A DNA stretch of 64,000 bases from Nautilus pompilius (lineage: Eukaryota > Mollusca > Cephalopoda > Nautilida > Nautilidae), in assembly GCA_018389105.1 (NCBI GenBank), contig JACATO010000624.1:496001-560000 (forward strand), given 5' to 3'. How positions within the stretch are numbered: the first letter of the stretch is position 1; each line of letters begins with the position of its first letter. A model generated the notes under the pieces. The model was given only the letters and a program-made list of their open reading frames with translations. It did no database searches and was not told the DNA's origin. Positions 53,828 through 64,000 of the stretch are shown here, piece after piece. A program made the translations under genes and the position numbers.

Positions 53828-55199
53828 GTCTCACAAAAATATAAAGAAATAGCATTTCTACTGTAGCAGAGCATTCCAACATAATTTCACTGGTATGGGA
53901 AGACATGCTGATAAAAAGCAGCCATGAATTCAGTACAAACTCTGAACTAGAAAATACATGAGTTGGGGTGGGTTTGGTACATCTCTTAACAAGTCCACTT
54001 GAAAGACGAGATTAATATTAAAGTAGCAGCAGAGTTAAATTAATACTATACACCAAATAAATAGTGCATTGGCTGCATGGAAAGGTCTCTTTGGTCTAAA
54101 TTAATCTACTACTTTTCTGTAGTTAGTGAAATTGCTTATCAAACCATTTTTATAAAATATTTGATTCATTAATAATTTGAACACCAAGATTCAGGAGAAA
54201 AAAAAAAATACATACTTTGGCAAAACCTCAAAATAAACTCTCTTAGCATCTAAACTTGGCTGTCCCTAAATTTGTCAGAGTACCAGAATAAGTGAAAAAA
54301 TACAGGACCCAATTTTACTCAGAGCTGTCAAATGTGTGTGAAGCCAAAGTAATTCTGGTGCTATCTACTAAATTATTTCTAAAGTGACTTCTCTCACCCT
54401 CCCCCCCCTTTTTTTTTTAAAAAAATCATGTTTTGTGTTGTTCAGTGTTCAGATCCTGTCTATAGTTTAATCTAAGTGTTCTCACATTGAGAACAGTGGC
54501 ATTGTAAATATTATATTTATATTGGTTGTTATTAAATATTGTCTCATCCGTCTTGTGACAGTCAGATCATGAAAATATTTTTGACAATAAAATTGAAGGA
54601 AGATTTTTTTAGTGTAAAGAATAAAATGTTTTTAAACTCAGTTGTAAATTTGTTTTGTTTGCTAAGGATCAAATTCTCATTAACTACGTCTAATACTAGT
54701 GCAATTTACTCCAGTGTGTCAAGTTTTGAGATGCATGTAAATACCAATGCACAAAAGCAACATTTGATAGCCACAGAACTTGCCATGCTAAAACCAGAGC
54801 AATGTGGCAAATGAACTTAGACTTGGTGTGAGCCAATCCAACTCAAGAATGAATTTTTAGTCTTGCAGTCAAGAAAAGCCTGTAATAATGCTAATAATGG
54901 GCCACTGCAGGACTGGGTTATGTACCATGAGAGATGAGCCCTAAACTTCTAGACTCTACTGATCAACATGCCAAACTGTGGAGAAGGCTCATTAATGGTA
55001 TGAGGGGTGGATTAGCTGGAACAGCAAGAAAAAATGATCTTCATGTGTCCCAGAATAGCACATGCTTGATGTTTACATGCTATTGGGGATAAGTTTATTC
55101 TCATGAATGACCAATACACCCTCTCCCACCCTCTTTGTGTGGGGAATGTGTATACAGTGAATCTGTGCAAAGCAGACCTAAGCATGAGAATACTTCTCA

Positions 55200-56290
55200 A
55201 CATCAACACAAAAAAGTGTACTCACCAATTTTGTAAAGATGGTGGTGGTGGCAGGTCATCAGGGTCCAACTCCACTTCCTTGTCACTGGCAGCATCATGT
55301 CTAGTGGAGAGATTTCCACAGGGCTATCAGATATCATCAATAGGCCAGCAGGAGACCTGGTACTTTGACATGTGCTGCTGCTTGTAGCTAGACAAGACAT
55401 TAAACCCCATTCAAAATTTGGGTCCAAACCTACCACTCTGATGAGACCTGAGAAGCCAGCTTCACAACATCCACCTCTTTCCTTCCACTTCAACATTTCA
55501 ATCTTGACCCCACAAATCCTGTAAAGCTGTTGACACTTCTTCCACAATTTGCTCCAAGCAGCTGCCAGAATTCCCAAATTGATGGTTTATTGGGCCCATT
55601 TGTAGCATTCAGCTATTAGAATAATGTCTGCCTCAGATAATACATTTTAAAAGTAGATATGATTAAGGTGGTGGTTCTGGGGGAGAGAAATATCACTCTA
55701 ATATTAGGGTGGTCAGGTAAGTTCACAGAATGCTTCAAGGCATTATCAACAAGGAGTAAAGCATTGTTACCCTGTATGCTATATTTTCCCACCTCAACTG
55801 AGAAAATGATCATAAACCATTCATCAAACAGTTGTCCAGGCCCTCATTTAATCTCCGATGAAATGTTAGGGCTGTGTGATTAAAACCTTTTAAGACTTAG
55901 GGATTCTGGAAGTGGTAAACTAGTAATGCTTTGTATTTAAATCACCTGCAGCATTGCTACAAAACAGGAGAGTCAACACATCTTTTGCTGCCTTGAGGCC
56001 TGAAACAAACTGCTCTTCCTTGGAAATTTGTACTTTTAGGCATGCATCTCCATCAACACTAAATGCTGTGGCAAGTAGCCCTCTCAACTCGTCTTTATTA
56101 AAGCCTTCAATTTGTCCAGGAACACAGCAGGTTCTCTAACTTTGATGTTAGGAAGATTTTGACAGTTGCTGGACCTGTAAAACCAGCCATTACTTGTTTG
56201 GAAACATCATCTGACAGAGAATAAAGCTTTAAAGCTATGTGACAGGAGGCAGCCACACCAGACAACATCACAAAAGCTTTTTTTTTTTTT
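55200..56290 (-). pseudogene. Tigger/pogo transposase pseudogene (3' part), cut by a hAT insertion
   Basis: On the - strand in shifting frames: FVSGLKAAKD-like and CSNAAGDL-like stretches (about 55.95-56.0 kb), ALLVYHFQNP, LFDEWFM, then ALLLVDNALKHSVNLPDHPN (DDE 'DNA' motif) and STFKMYYLRQTLF. A weaker tail runs to about 55.2 kb. The N-terminal side ends at 56294, where the hAT element begins. The matching upstream half should lie beyond 58698, but I could not confirm it. Confidence 0.65.
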
Positions 56291-56389
56291 TCCATCTAAA
56301 CCAGTGGGTTGCGGAACCCTGGAGTTTCAGTTTTTGTCGTATGACTGAGTCAAGAAACTGTTCATGAGTATGTATTTGTTTTGTTTACA

Positions 56390-56750
56390 TGTACCGTATT
56401 TGCCAGCTTATAGGATGCACTTTTTTCCAGAAAAAAGTATACAGAAATTACCCCGTGTCCAATACGCCGGTATCACTGACGGAAGGCCAAGCACCAAAGG
56501 TGTGAGGCTAGTCTCCCGTGGCAGGCACTGTGGGTTGCATCACCGGCCCCCCCGTGGCTTCCTGTCGTTCTGCCACCCTCATAGAAACACGGACAATACA
56601 CGCTGACAACAAAGGCCGGAACTTGAACTGTTACCATAGTAGGACTGATGCAATCAAGCTGCGCTCCCATTGGCTAACACCATTTGGGCCTGCAGCTAAA
56701 AGACTCTGACCACAACTAGGGCAGAGCACACTACAAGGACTGGACTGTAA
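56390..56750. repeat. GC-rich repeat inside the hAT element
   Basis: Begins ACCGTATTTGCCAGCTTATA, a motif common at the ends of dispersed repeats, and includes the block shared with 44.17-44.27 kb. It may be a separate element inserted in the hAT, or part of it. Class not determined. Confidence 0.45.
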
Positions 56751-56970
56751 CTTCAGCTGGACGCACACTAGCCAGCTCAATTTTAGGCAAACTTTGGCAC
56801 CAACACGACACACACCACACAGCTGTTCTGATCAGAGGTAGAGTTCACTGATACCATTTTAGCTGTTGTGAATTTACAATATGTGCAGATGTTCCCTGAA
56901 AAATCACTAAAATAATTTTCAATAAATGTATGATGAAATGTAATAAAATTCTTTTTTCTGATATAATATA

Positions 56971-58488
56971 CAGGAGAATATCATGGAAGAGTTCAATATT
57001 TTTGTCAGTTATTTCAGAAAGTTAAAATTGTATATATTCCAGACTCATGTAAACTGAAATGTTTCAAGCATTTTTTAATTTTAATTTTGATAATTACGGC
57101 CTACAGCTCAAAAAAAATAGAAAAAAACTGTATCTCAAAATATTAGAATATTCCATTTCGAGTTTGAGTAAATCACTATTTATGCAGTATAAATACCATG
57201 AATCTCTCAGTCCGGTTCAGTACACACAACCACAATCATGGGGAAGACTGCTGACTTGACAGTTGTCCAGAAGACACTCATTGACACCCTCCACAAGGAG
57301 GGTAAGCCACAGAAGGTCATTGCTGAAAGGGCTGGCTGTTCACAGAGTGCTGTATCAAAGCATATTCATGGAAAGTTGACTGGAAGGGAAAAGTGTGGTA
57401 GGAAATGGTGCACAAGCAAAAGGGATGACCGCAGCCTTGAGAGGATTGTCAAGCAAAGCCGGTTCAAGAACTTGGGGGAGCTTCACAAGGAGTGGACTGA
57501 GGCTGGAGTCAGTGCATCAAGAGCCACTACGCACAGACATGTCCAGGAAATGGGCTACAAGTGTCGCATTCCTAGTGTCAAGCCACTCCTGAACCAGAGA
57601 CAACGTCAGAAGTGTCTTACATGGCTAGGGAGAAAAGGAACTGGACTGTTGCTCAGAGGTCCAAAGTCCTCTTTTCAGATGAAAGTATGTTTTGCATTTC
57701 ATTTGGAAATCAAGGTCCCACAGTCTGGAGGAAGAGTGGAGGCACAGAATCCAAGTTGCTTGAAGTCCAGTGTGAAGTTTCCACAGTCAGTGATGATTTG
57801 AGGTGCTATGTCATCTGCTGGTGTTGGCACACTGTGTTTTATCAAGTCCAAAGTCAACGCAGCCATCTACCAGGAGATTTTGGAGCACTTCATGCTTCCG
57901 TCTGCTGACAAGCTTTATGGAGCTGCTGATTTCCTTTTCCAGCAGGACTTGGCACCTGCCCACAGTGCCAAGACTACTAGTAACTGGTTTGCTGACCATG
58001 GTATGGACAGCCAACTCGCCTGACCTCTAAGAGGTATTGTCAAGAGGAAGATGAGACACCAGACCCAACAAAACAGATGAGCTGAAGGCCGCTATCAAAG
58101 CAACCTGGGCTTCCATAACACCTCAGCAGTGCCACAGGCTGATCGCCTCCATGCCACGCCGCATTGATGCAGTAATTCGTACAAAAGGAGCCCTGACCAA
58201 GTATTGAGTGCATAAATGAACATACTTTTCAGAAGTTAGACATTTCTATATTATAAATCCTTTTTTTTATTATTGATCTTATGAAATATTCTAATATTTG
58301 AGATAGTGGATTTTTGATTTTCATGAGCTGTAAGTCGTAATCATCAAAATTAAAACAAAAAAAAGGCTTGAAATATTTCACTTTGTGTGTAATGAAGCTA
58401 GAATATATATGAAAGTTTCACTGTTTGAATTAAATTACGGTAAAAAATTAACTCTTCCACGATATTCTAATTTTTTGAGATGCACCTG
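56971..58488 (+). mobile_element. Tc1-like element of a type common in fish
   Basis: Flanked by TA at 56969-56970 and 58489-58490. The right end, in reverse complement, is CAGGTGCATCTCAAAAAATT; the left end reads CAGG then GAATATC-type sequence, lacking about 16 bases that the right end has. A second inner inverted-repeat block (CTCAAAATATTAGAATATT on the left) lies about 150 bp in. Length is 1518 bp. It encodes a broken transposase on the + strand. Confidence 0.9.
57238..58206 (+). pseudogene. Tc1-like transposase pseudogene
   Basis: ATG 57238 (MGKTADLTVVQKTLIDTLHK) starts the paired-type DNA-binding region: AGCSQSAVSKHIHGKLTG, then SRATTHRHVQEMGYKCR. The frame moves near 57610-57640 to REKRNWTVAQRSKVLFSDES (first catalytic Asp), back near 57720 and on through VNAAIYQEILEHFMLP and FLFQQDLAPAHSA (second Asp). 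At 58000-58030 the segment that would carry the third acidic motif (PDLNPIEN-type) is deleted. C-terminal traces (about PQQCHRLIASMPRRIDAV, in another frame) end at 58206. Overall length of about 320 codons is normal for Tc1. Confidence 0.92.
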
Positions 58489-58698
58489 TACAATATATTG
58501 TTTCTGTTGCTTTTTAGTTCAGGGAACATTTACATTGATTTTTCTCCAATAATATTAATTTGAATTTGTATTGATTAAAACATTTTTTTTTTGTAGTTTT
58601 AAATTTCAATTATGGAAGCGTAGCAGGGGGTCGCAGGTCTTTTGAGTATTAGAAAAAGGTCTACGAGTCCAAAAAGGTTGGGAACCACTGATCTAAAC

Positions 58699-60487
58699 CA
58701 TTGATTTGAGTATGGACAACAGACTGAATCTGGCTGGAGTGTCAAAGGTCATAACACTTGAAGAGGTTCAAGAAATTAAATCAGTAACGGCACCTACCTT
58801 GATCCTAACAAAGACTGACTGTTCAAAAGTAAACCTCTCCTTGATGTGACTATACCCACAAAAACATCAGGCTGGATGTTGAGAGGTGGCTTCTGATCCA
58901 GGAAACAAGCCTACAAAGAGAAAAAGTGTCATGTGCACCCCAACAATCAAGACCACCACATCCTAATGAGGAGAGAGGGAAGAAGAACTGCGCTGTACCG
59001 CAGGGGTTCTCGCAAAGCAGGATGCTTCATCAATCACTTAGATGACAACAAGTGATTTTACATTTTTCCTTTCATTTTTTGGGCTGTGTGCTAAATCATT
59101 CCAATCAGGTGGATGCATTTTGTGCAGCACCTGGAAAATTGTCTGCCCTTATATGTATGTAAACTCCAGCTTTGTCTGCTCCAGAAAGGAATAATGGATC
59201 TCTCAAAAGTTTCTCTGATCTGAACAAAGTTTCATCAAATTTTTGGAGGCAAAACAACTTGTGATGGACAGAGATGAGAAAAATGTGAATGTAATCAACA
59301 GTGGCTCAGATTAATGAGAGTCTAAAGAACAATTTTCGTATTGGCAATGCATCTACAAAGACCTGGAAGATCAACCTCCAGTGGTACTTTGACCACTGAT
59401 CAGTATAGAGTAACTACATTTATCCATTTTACAAAAGATAAAAGAATACAGACAGGAGTGGGAGAAGTTTTACAAAGTACAGAATGCCATGAACCAACCA
59501 ATGAGCTAGATCATTGAAGGTGTCGAGGTGATGCCATTCATCCACCAGGCTTGATAAAATATGGCACTAGTTTCCTGATGAGTACCAGAACATCAGAGGA
59601 TCAACTAAACATTGAATTCATGGACCACCAGACCACCTGCTATATCCCTTAACAAAGGCAGCAATAACTCTATTATTAAAGCCTCCACCTAATCTGCTGA
59701 TCAGACATGGACACTGTTTATGACTGACTGAGTTAAGCTGGCAGAATTACATTTATTACAAACCTGGCTACAACTTCACCAAACTTCTATTAAATATCTT
59801 ATATCAATTGTTGGATTGAAATTAGAAATGTAAGGCCTGTTATTCAGTTTGTTTTTCTGCAAAAAAAAAGAAATTTTCAGAAAGTATATTATTTTGATAT
59901 ACTTAAAGAAAGATGACTGTGCACCAAAAACAAAATGTGAAAATAGTAATTAATGATTCGAGGGGAAAAAAAAGAAAAAATATATATACACACATACATA
60001 TATGCACATTAAGACTTGTTATGTTGAAATCTGAGATGGTTTTGACATTTATGCTCATTCACAATATAAATTAGAAGTAACAAAAATTGAATGACAAATG
60101 CAATATTTGTATTCAAATTATTAGCTATTACATAATCTGAGAACCAATGTAAATTTTTGTAACTTTCAAAAAAAGAAACTCTTGCACAAATACACTTTTT
60201 AAAAAGATATTTGAAGCCATCAGAGATATGTTGAAAAATAGATGCAAATATTGTCCAACTTCTCAACAGACAGGCCAGGCCATCTGTCAACTCTTATTGG
60301 CTTACATGGCCAGGTGATACAAACCTTGTGATTAAATCTGGTCATCTTTATCTTTTCCCTTGATGCCATCATATATCTGATCCTCATCCAGTGAAAAACT
60401 TCTGATTCTGCTGCAATAGAGAGACCTGTAAAACCTAAATGTAAAGAATTAAGAGTTTAGAGCATAATTCATTTTGATATTCTAAAG
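58699..60487. other. Unresolved sequence, possibly the upstream half of the interrupted Tigger
   Basis: 58.7-59.8 kb is less AT-rich and looks like decayed coding sequence with many stops in all frames. I cannot match it to a family. 59.8-60.5 kb is AT-rich with a TA/CA-rich run near 59980-60010. Confidence 0.4.
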
Positions 60488-63167
60488 CAGTGGTTCCCAA
60501 AGTTGGTGGGAAGATCCAGGGGGCATTCAGAATCAAGGGAGTGAAAAGACACCCTACTCACAAAATACATAAATAAATAATAAAAGAAAAAATAATTAGA
60601 TTAATATCCTATAGACTCGGCCAATTAAATGATATATGTAATGGGATTTCTTCTGATCCTTTCATCCAAAAAACACAGCCAGCTCCATTGCCCTGTTGAA
60701 GCGGTAGAGACTTCATGTGTATATATGAATCCTAGATAACATGTCTTCCCATTCTACTCTTTAATACTTCCATAAAATAATTTTAAAATCTGCAAAACCA
60801 ATGGTCACGGATCAATGTACACAAAAACATGATTTTATTTTATTTTGTGGTCCGAAGTCGGAGTTAAAGCCCGAACATTTTTATGTTGGCAACGGGACCT
60901 GGACAGACCACCACTCGCCAGCCAGACCAGATGTCGTGGGGACCGGGGATCATCACATTTCCACCTCTGCAAGGGCCAAGGCTCTGTAAGCATTGGAAGT
61001 TACCTCCAACCTTGTACTGTACATACACACAATATAAAGACATGCTTGAGTGGGAATGTGGGTTAGGGTGAGGACAGGAATGTAATTACACTGGTCACGT
61101 TATGACGAAAATTTGGGTATGTGGGTGATAGGGTTAATAATTGTGTGGCTGAGAAATGGCGGAGGTGTGAGTAGGCGGGATCTATTCGGGATTGCAATAA
61201 TTTTTTTTACTATTAATTTTATATTAAAAATCGGTTTTTTTTTTGGTTCCAGAACAAATATGGGCGCAGTACATCAAACAAAAAAGAAGTGTGGGCAGCA
61301 TAGTGTGGAATATCTGAACAGCACCAAATAACCAACAGCGACCAATGTGCCTATTGCGTGAGAGATGAAACTCCAGGCTCTTTGAACATCTGGAGAAAAT
61401 ACACTCTGATAAAGCAGACAAAAACTTAGCATATTTTCAGTCACTTCGAGAAAACCTCGGGAAATGTGTTTGCTAGACCTTCACAACAAACCAGTGATGG
61501 TTTGCATGCTTCATACAACGGTTCATTGCTGATTGCTAGATCTGGTAAGCCTCATACAATCGGAAAAGAGCTTATTCTGCCAGCAGTAAGAGAGGTTCTA
61601 AGTCACCTGACCAAATTATTAAAGCTATTCCTCTCTGTGATAACTCTGTTCAGAGGAGGGTGGATGAAATGGCTGAAAAACATTGAAGACACATTGTGCG
61701 ACATGCTTAGGACAACAGAATTTGACTTACAGTTAGATGAGTCCACTCTGCCAGGCAATGAGTCTTTGCTTCTTGCTTATGTTCGCTTGGTCAAAGATGA
61801 AAGTTTGGTTCAAGAGCTGCTATTTACAAGACAACTAGAAAAGGACACAAAATGGGAGTTGATATTTCGTGTTGTTGAGAAATTTTTCAAAGACAAAGAC
61901 ATCCCGCTTACCAACATTCTTGCTTGTGCAACAGGTGGAGCGCCATCGATGACAGGTTGTCATCGTGGCTTCCCTGAAAAAAAGCTGTACCTGGTGTGTT
62001 TACAGTGCATTGTGTAATCCACAGGCAACATCTGGTTGCAAAAAACCTAAATGACTTCACAAATCATTAAGCACTGTTATCACAGTGATAAATAAAATCA
62101 AGGCAGATGCTCTCAATTCCCAACTGTTTCGACAGCTCTGCACTGAGAATGATGAAGATTTTGAAATTTTTGTTGTTGCACACAGAAGTTCAATGGCTGT
62201 CAAAGGGAAACTGCCTGAGATGTTTCTATTCACTTTCTGAAACAGTTGCAGAATTCTTTCAAGACTCCAATGCTCCTCTCAGTGATGAACTGAGAAACAC
62301 CAAGCATGACATTGCTTACTTGTCAAATGTATTCACAAAATTCAACAAAATCAATTTGCAACTGCAAGAAAATGAGATTAACCTTATCAAAGTCAAATCA
62401 GCCTTCTCCACGTTTCTGTCCAAGTTACGCTTATTCGAACTTAACATAGCCCATCGTGAGCTCTTCCAGTCTCCGAGCCTCTCTGAATTGGAGGAGAAGA
62501 GGATACCGGATAACGACATTCAAGTGTATTGTGCACACCTGGATGAACTGCATAGAGCCATGTCCGACAGATTTCCATTCCTGGATATCAGCAGTGAGGA
62601 AACAGGAATGGAGCAGGAAAAACTGATTTTGATCCAAAATGACATTGAGTTGAAGCCAAAGTTAAAAAAAAATCATATGAAGACTTTTGGTTACAGAAAA
62701 ACATTTCTGAACACTACCCTGCACTATGGAATAAAGTCAAGATGTACCTTATTGCCTTCCCAACATCATATTTAGTAGAGCACGGCTTCAGTGCAGTCGC
62801 CAGGCATCTTTCCAAGCAAAGAAACAAGACTGAAAATTACTGAAATCGGGGATCTAAGACTTCTTCTTAGTGCCATTCAGCCTGATGTTGAGAAGCTGAT
62901 ATCCCTGCACCAAGCACATCCATCCCATTAAAAGTTGAGCGAACAATGCAGTAGATGGGCTATAAATGTACTCTTTCATATTGCTAAATAAATTGGTTTA
63001 CTAGATTAAGTTTTAGTTGTGAAATACATACGTTTGCTTATAGTATTAGATTGGTAGTTGCTGTTTTGAATTTGCAGTAGACCTTATACCAAGGTGGTGG
63101 TGTGTGGGCACTAGGGATGTGGCCTGGGAGCTGGCTGCCCAAAAATGTTTGGGACCCAAGACCGCTG
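60488..63167 (+). mobile_element. Degenerate hAT transposon (ZBED5-like)
   Basis: The left end CAGTGGTTCCCAAAGTTGG is typical of hAT; the right end ...GGGACCCAAGACCGCTG at 63167 is a mutated match. No clear 8-bp duplication. Carries a ZBED5-like transposase pseudogene on the + strand. Confidence 0.75.
61330..62932 (+). pseudogene. hAT (ZBED5/SCAND3-like) transposase pseudogene
   Basis: A decayed BED-type start (QCAYCVRDETPG region, about 61.34-61.38 kb) is followed by SFDLQLDEST-type sequence (DMLRTTEFDLQLDESTLPGN), LACATGGAPSMTGCHRGF (the T-D-G Asp is Gly here), VYCVIHRQHLVAK-type residues, then HTEVQWLSKGNCLRCFYSL from 62.16 kb and SPSLSELEEKRIPDNDIQVY. A C-terminal block (FSAVARHLSKQRNK-like, then PDVEKLISLHQAHPSH) ends at 62932. 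Frameshifts lie near 61640, 61970 and 62580-62690. It is closest to the ZBED5-type proteins known across animals. Confidence 0.82.
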
Positions 63168-64000
63168 CTTAAAAATAAAATTCATTATCCCCCTTTGCAG
63201 GATAATCCTATCTGTAAGTTTACTCGTAAGTCAAAAGGTCACAGTGTTATACGACAAATGTTCTTAACATTTAAATGTGTTAAACAAAACAAAAAAAAAA
63301 AAGAACTGGATATTTCAAATATTATATTTATTGCCAACAATGAAAATTTCAAGAACTTAAACAAAAAGAAGTGAAGACAATGTGATCAGAGCAGACAAAA
63401 GTGACTGCCACAACATCAAATCACATCATTTGTCAGTCATTTTCTCTTTCACAGTTAACAGACTGTGTCTGTATGTCGGGAATAAGTTCACGAGAGGCTA
63501 ACTGCGGTCAAAATTGTTATTAGTTTTTTTCTGGAATATCAGAGATTTCATTGTAACAGTGAAACTTGTATAATGAAAATATACTGACATGACAACTTTC
63601 AGCATTAAAAAAATAATTAATATCAGCCTAACTTTGGAATGTAACATCTCAATATGGAAAACTAGATGAAACCATCTGAAAACTACCAACTGAGTTTCTT
63701 CTTGATCAGTTAATTAAACAGAACTGCAAGCTCAGGTCTGTTCACACCCTACGTTAACACCATAAAGCAGAAGAGTATTTAAAATAATTTCAGTGTTTAA
63801 CCTGGCTTGGCTCAAAGAAGAGAAGGGCTTCAGATGTACATTAAAATACCTAAGTTTTCAGCTCATAAAAACAAAACCAAGCTGTAATCCATCCAGACAC
63901 TAATCTCTAAATACTGTGACAGCAGAAAATAATAAAGTTTAGCCTTATATCCTCTAGCTCTAAGGGAGAGATTTCCCCATAACTAGCCATCATTTATCCG
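63168..64000. other. AT-rich non-coding sequence
   Basis: No supportable feature; chance frames only. Confidence 0.5.

Larger units (their letters stand above)
53101..54820. other. FGD 3' UTR and flank
   Basis: Contains candidate poly(A) signals (53374, 53630), a 17-bp inverted repeat at 53792-53827 and C/T/A homopolymer tracts near 54400-54425. No other gene seen. Confidence 0.55.
56302..58690. mobile_element. Non-autonomous hAT element containing a Tc1 insertion
   Basis: Exact 8-bp duplication ATCTAAAC at 56294-56301 and 58691-58698. Ends CAGTGGGTTGCGGAACCCTG and, in reverse complement, CAGTGGTTCCCAACCTTTTT. The element's own sequence is 56302-56968 and 58491-58690, with no hAT transposase. 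The rest is the Tc1 copy 56971-58488. Confidence 0.88.

Overview
The window is animal nuclear DNA, AT-rich (roughly two thirds A+T by eye). It holds one host gene cut into many short exons, and its long introns are packed with transposable elements. There are no operons, no ribosome-binding sites and no RNA gene that I can support. Base composition, intron size and the mix of Tigger/pogo, Tc1, hAT and Ty3/Gypsy copies would suit an invertebrate such as a chelicerate (for example a horseshoe crab). That assignment is inference from general resemblance and has not been tested.

The host gene lies on the + strand. It encodes the C-terminal 906 residues of an FGD-family protein (RhoGEF, PH, FYVE and PH domains; an exchange factor for Cdc42-type GTPases). 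I place 17 coding exons from 9185 to the stop codon at 53098-53100. All the exon joins keep frame, and the total is exactly 907 codons including the stop. The 9185 exon begins with a splice acceptor in mid-codon, so the start codon lies in an upstream exon that I could not find, probably outside the window. A 30-nt in-frame cassette at 13257-13286 may be an optional microexon inside the RhoGEF domain.

Layout. 1-9184: upstream intron or flank, with a degenerate Tigger on the - strand (1478-3817) and a degenerate Ty3/Gypsy on the - strand (about 5.9-8.66 kb). 9185-13286: Ser-rich N-terminal exon and start of the RhoGEF domain. 13.8-16.6 kb: a pogo/Tigger remnant split by a second transposon (13957-15701) whose protein belongs to no superfamily I can name; this is the best candidate for something poorly described. 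18.9-19.0 kb: RhoGEF exon. 20.6-31.2 kb: a very large intron with a hAT relic, a Tc1 relic, a three-element nest (Tc1 holding a hAT miniature element and a Tigger) and a sister Tc1 copy. 31.4-47.0 kb: the rest of the RhoGEF, PH and FYVE exons, a young-looking hAT at 35015-37272, two SINE-like copies and several Tc1 pieces. 47.6-51.9 kb: a GC-richer Ty3/Gypsy copy. 52.0-53.1 kb: last exons, followed by 3' UTR. 54.8-63.2 kb: beyond the gene, a Tigger relic interrupted by a hAT which itself contains a Tc1, then a ZBED5-like hAT relic.

Every transposon protein I examined is broken by stops, frameshifts or deletions. Of the coding sequences seen, only the FGD gene appears functional.
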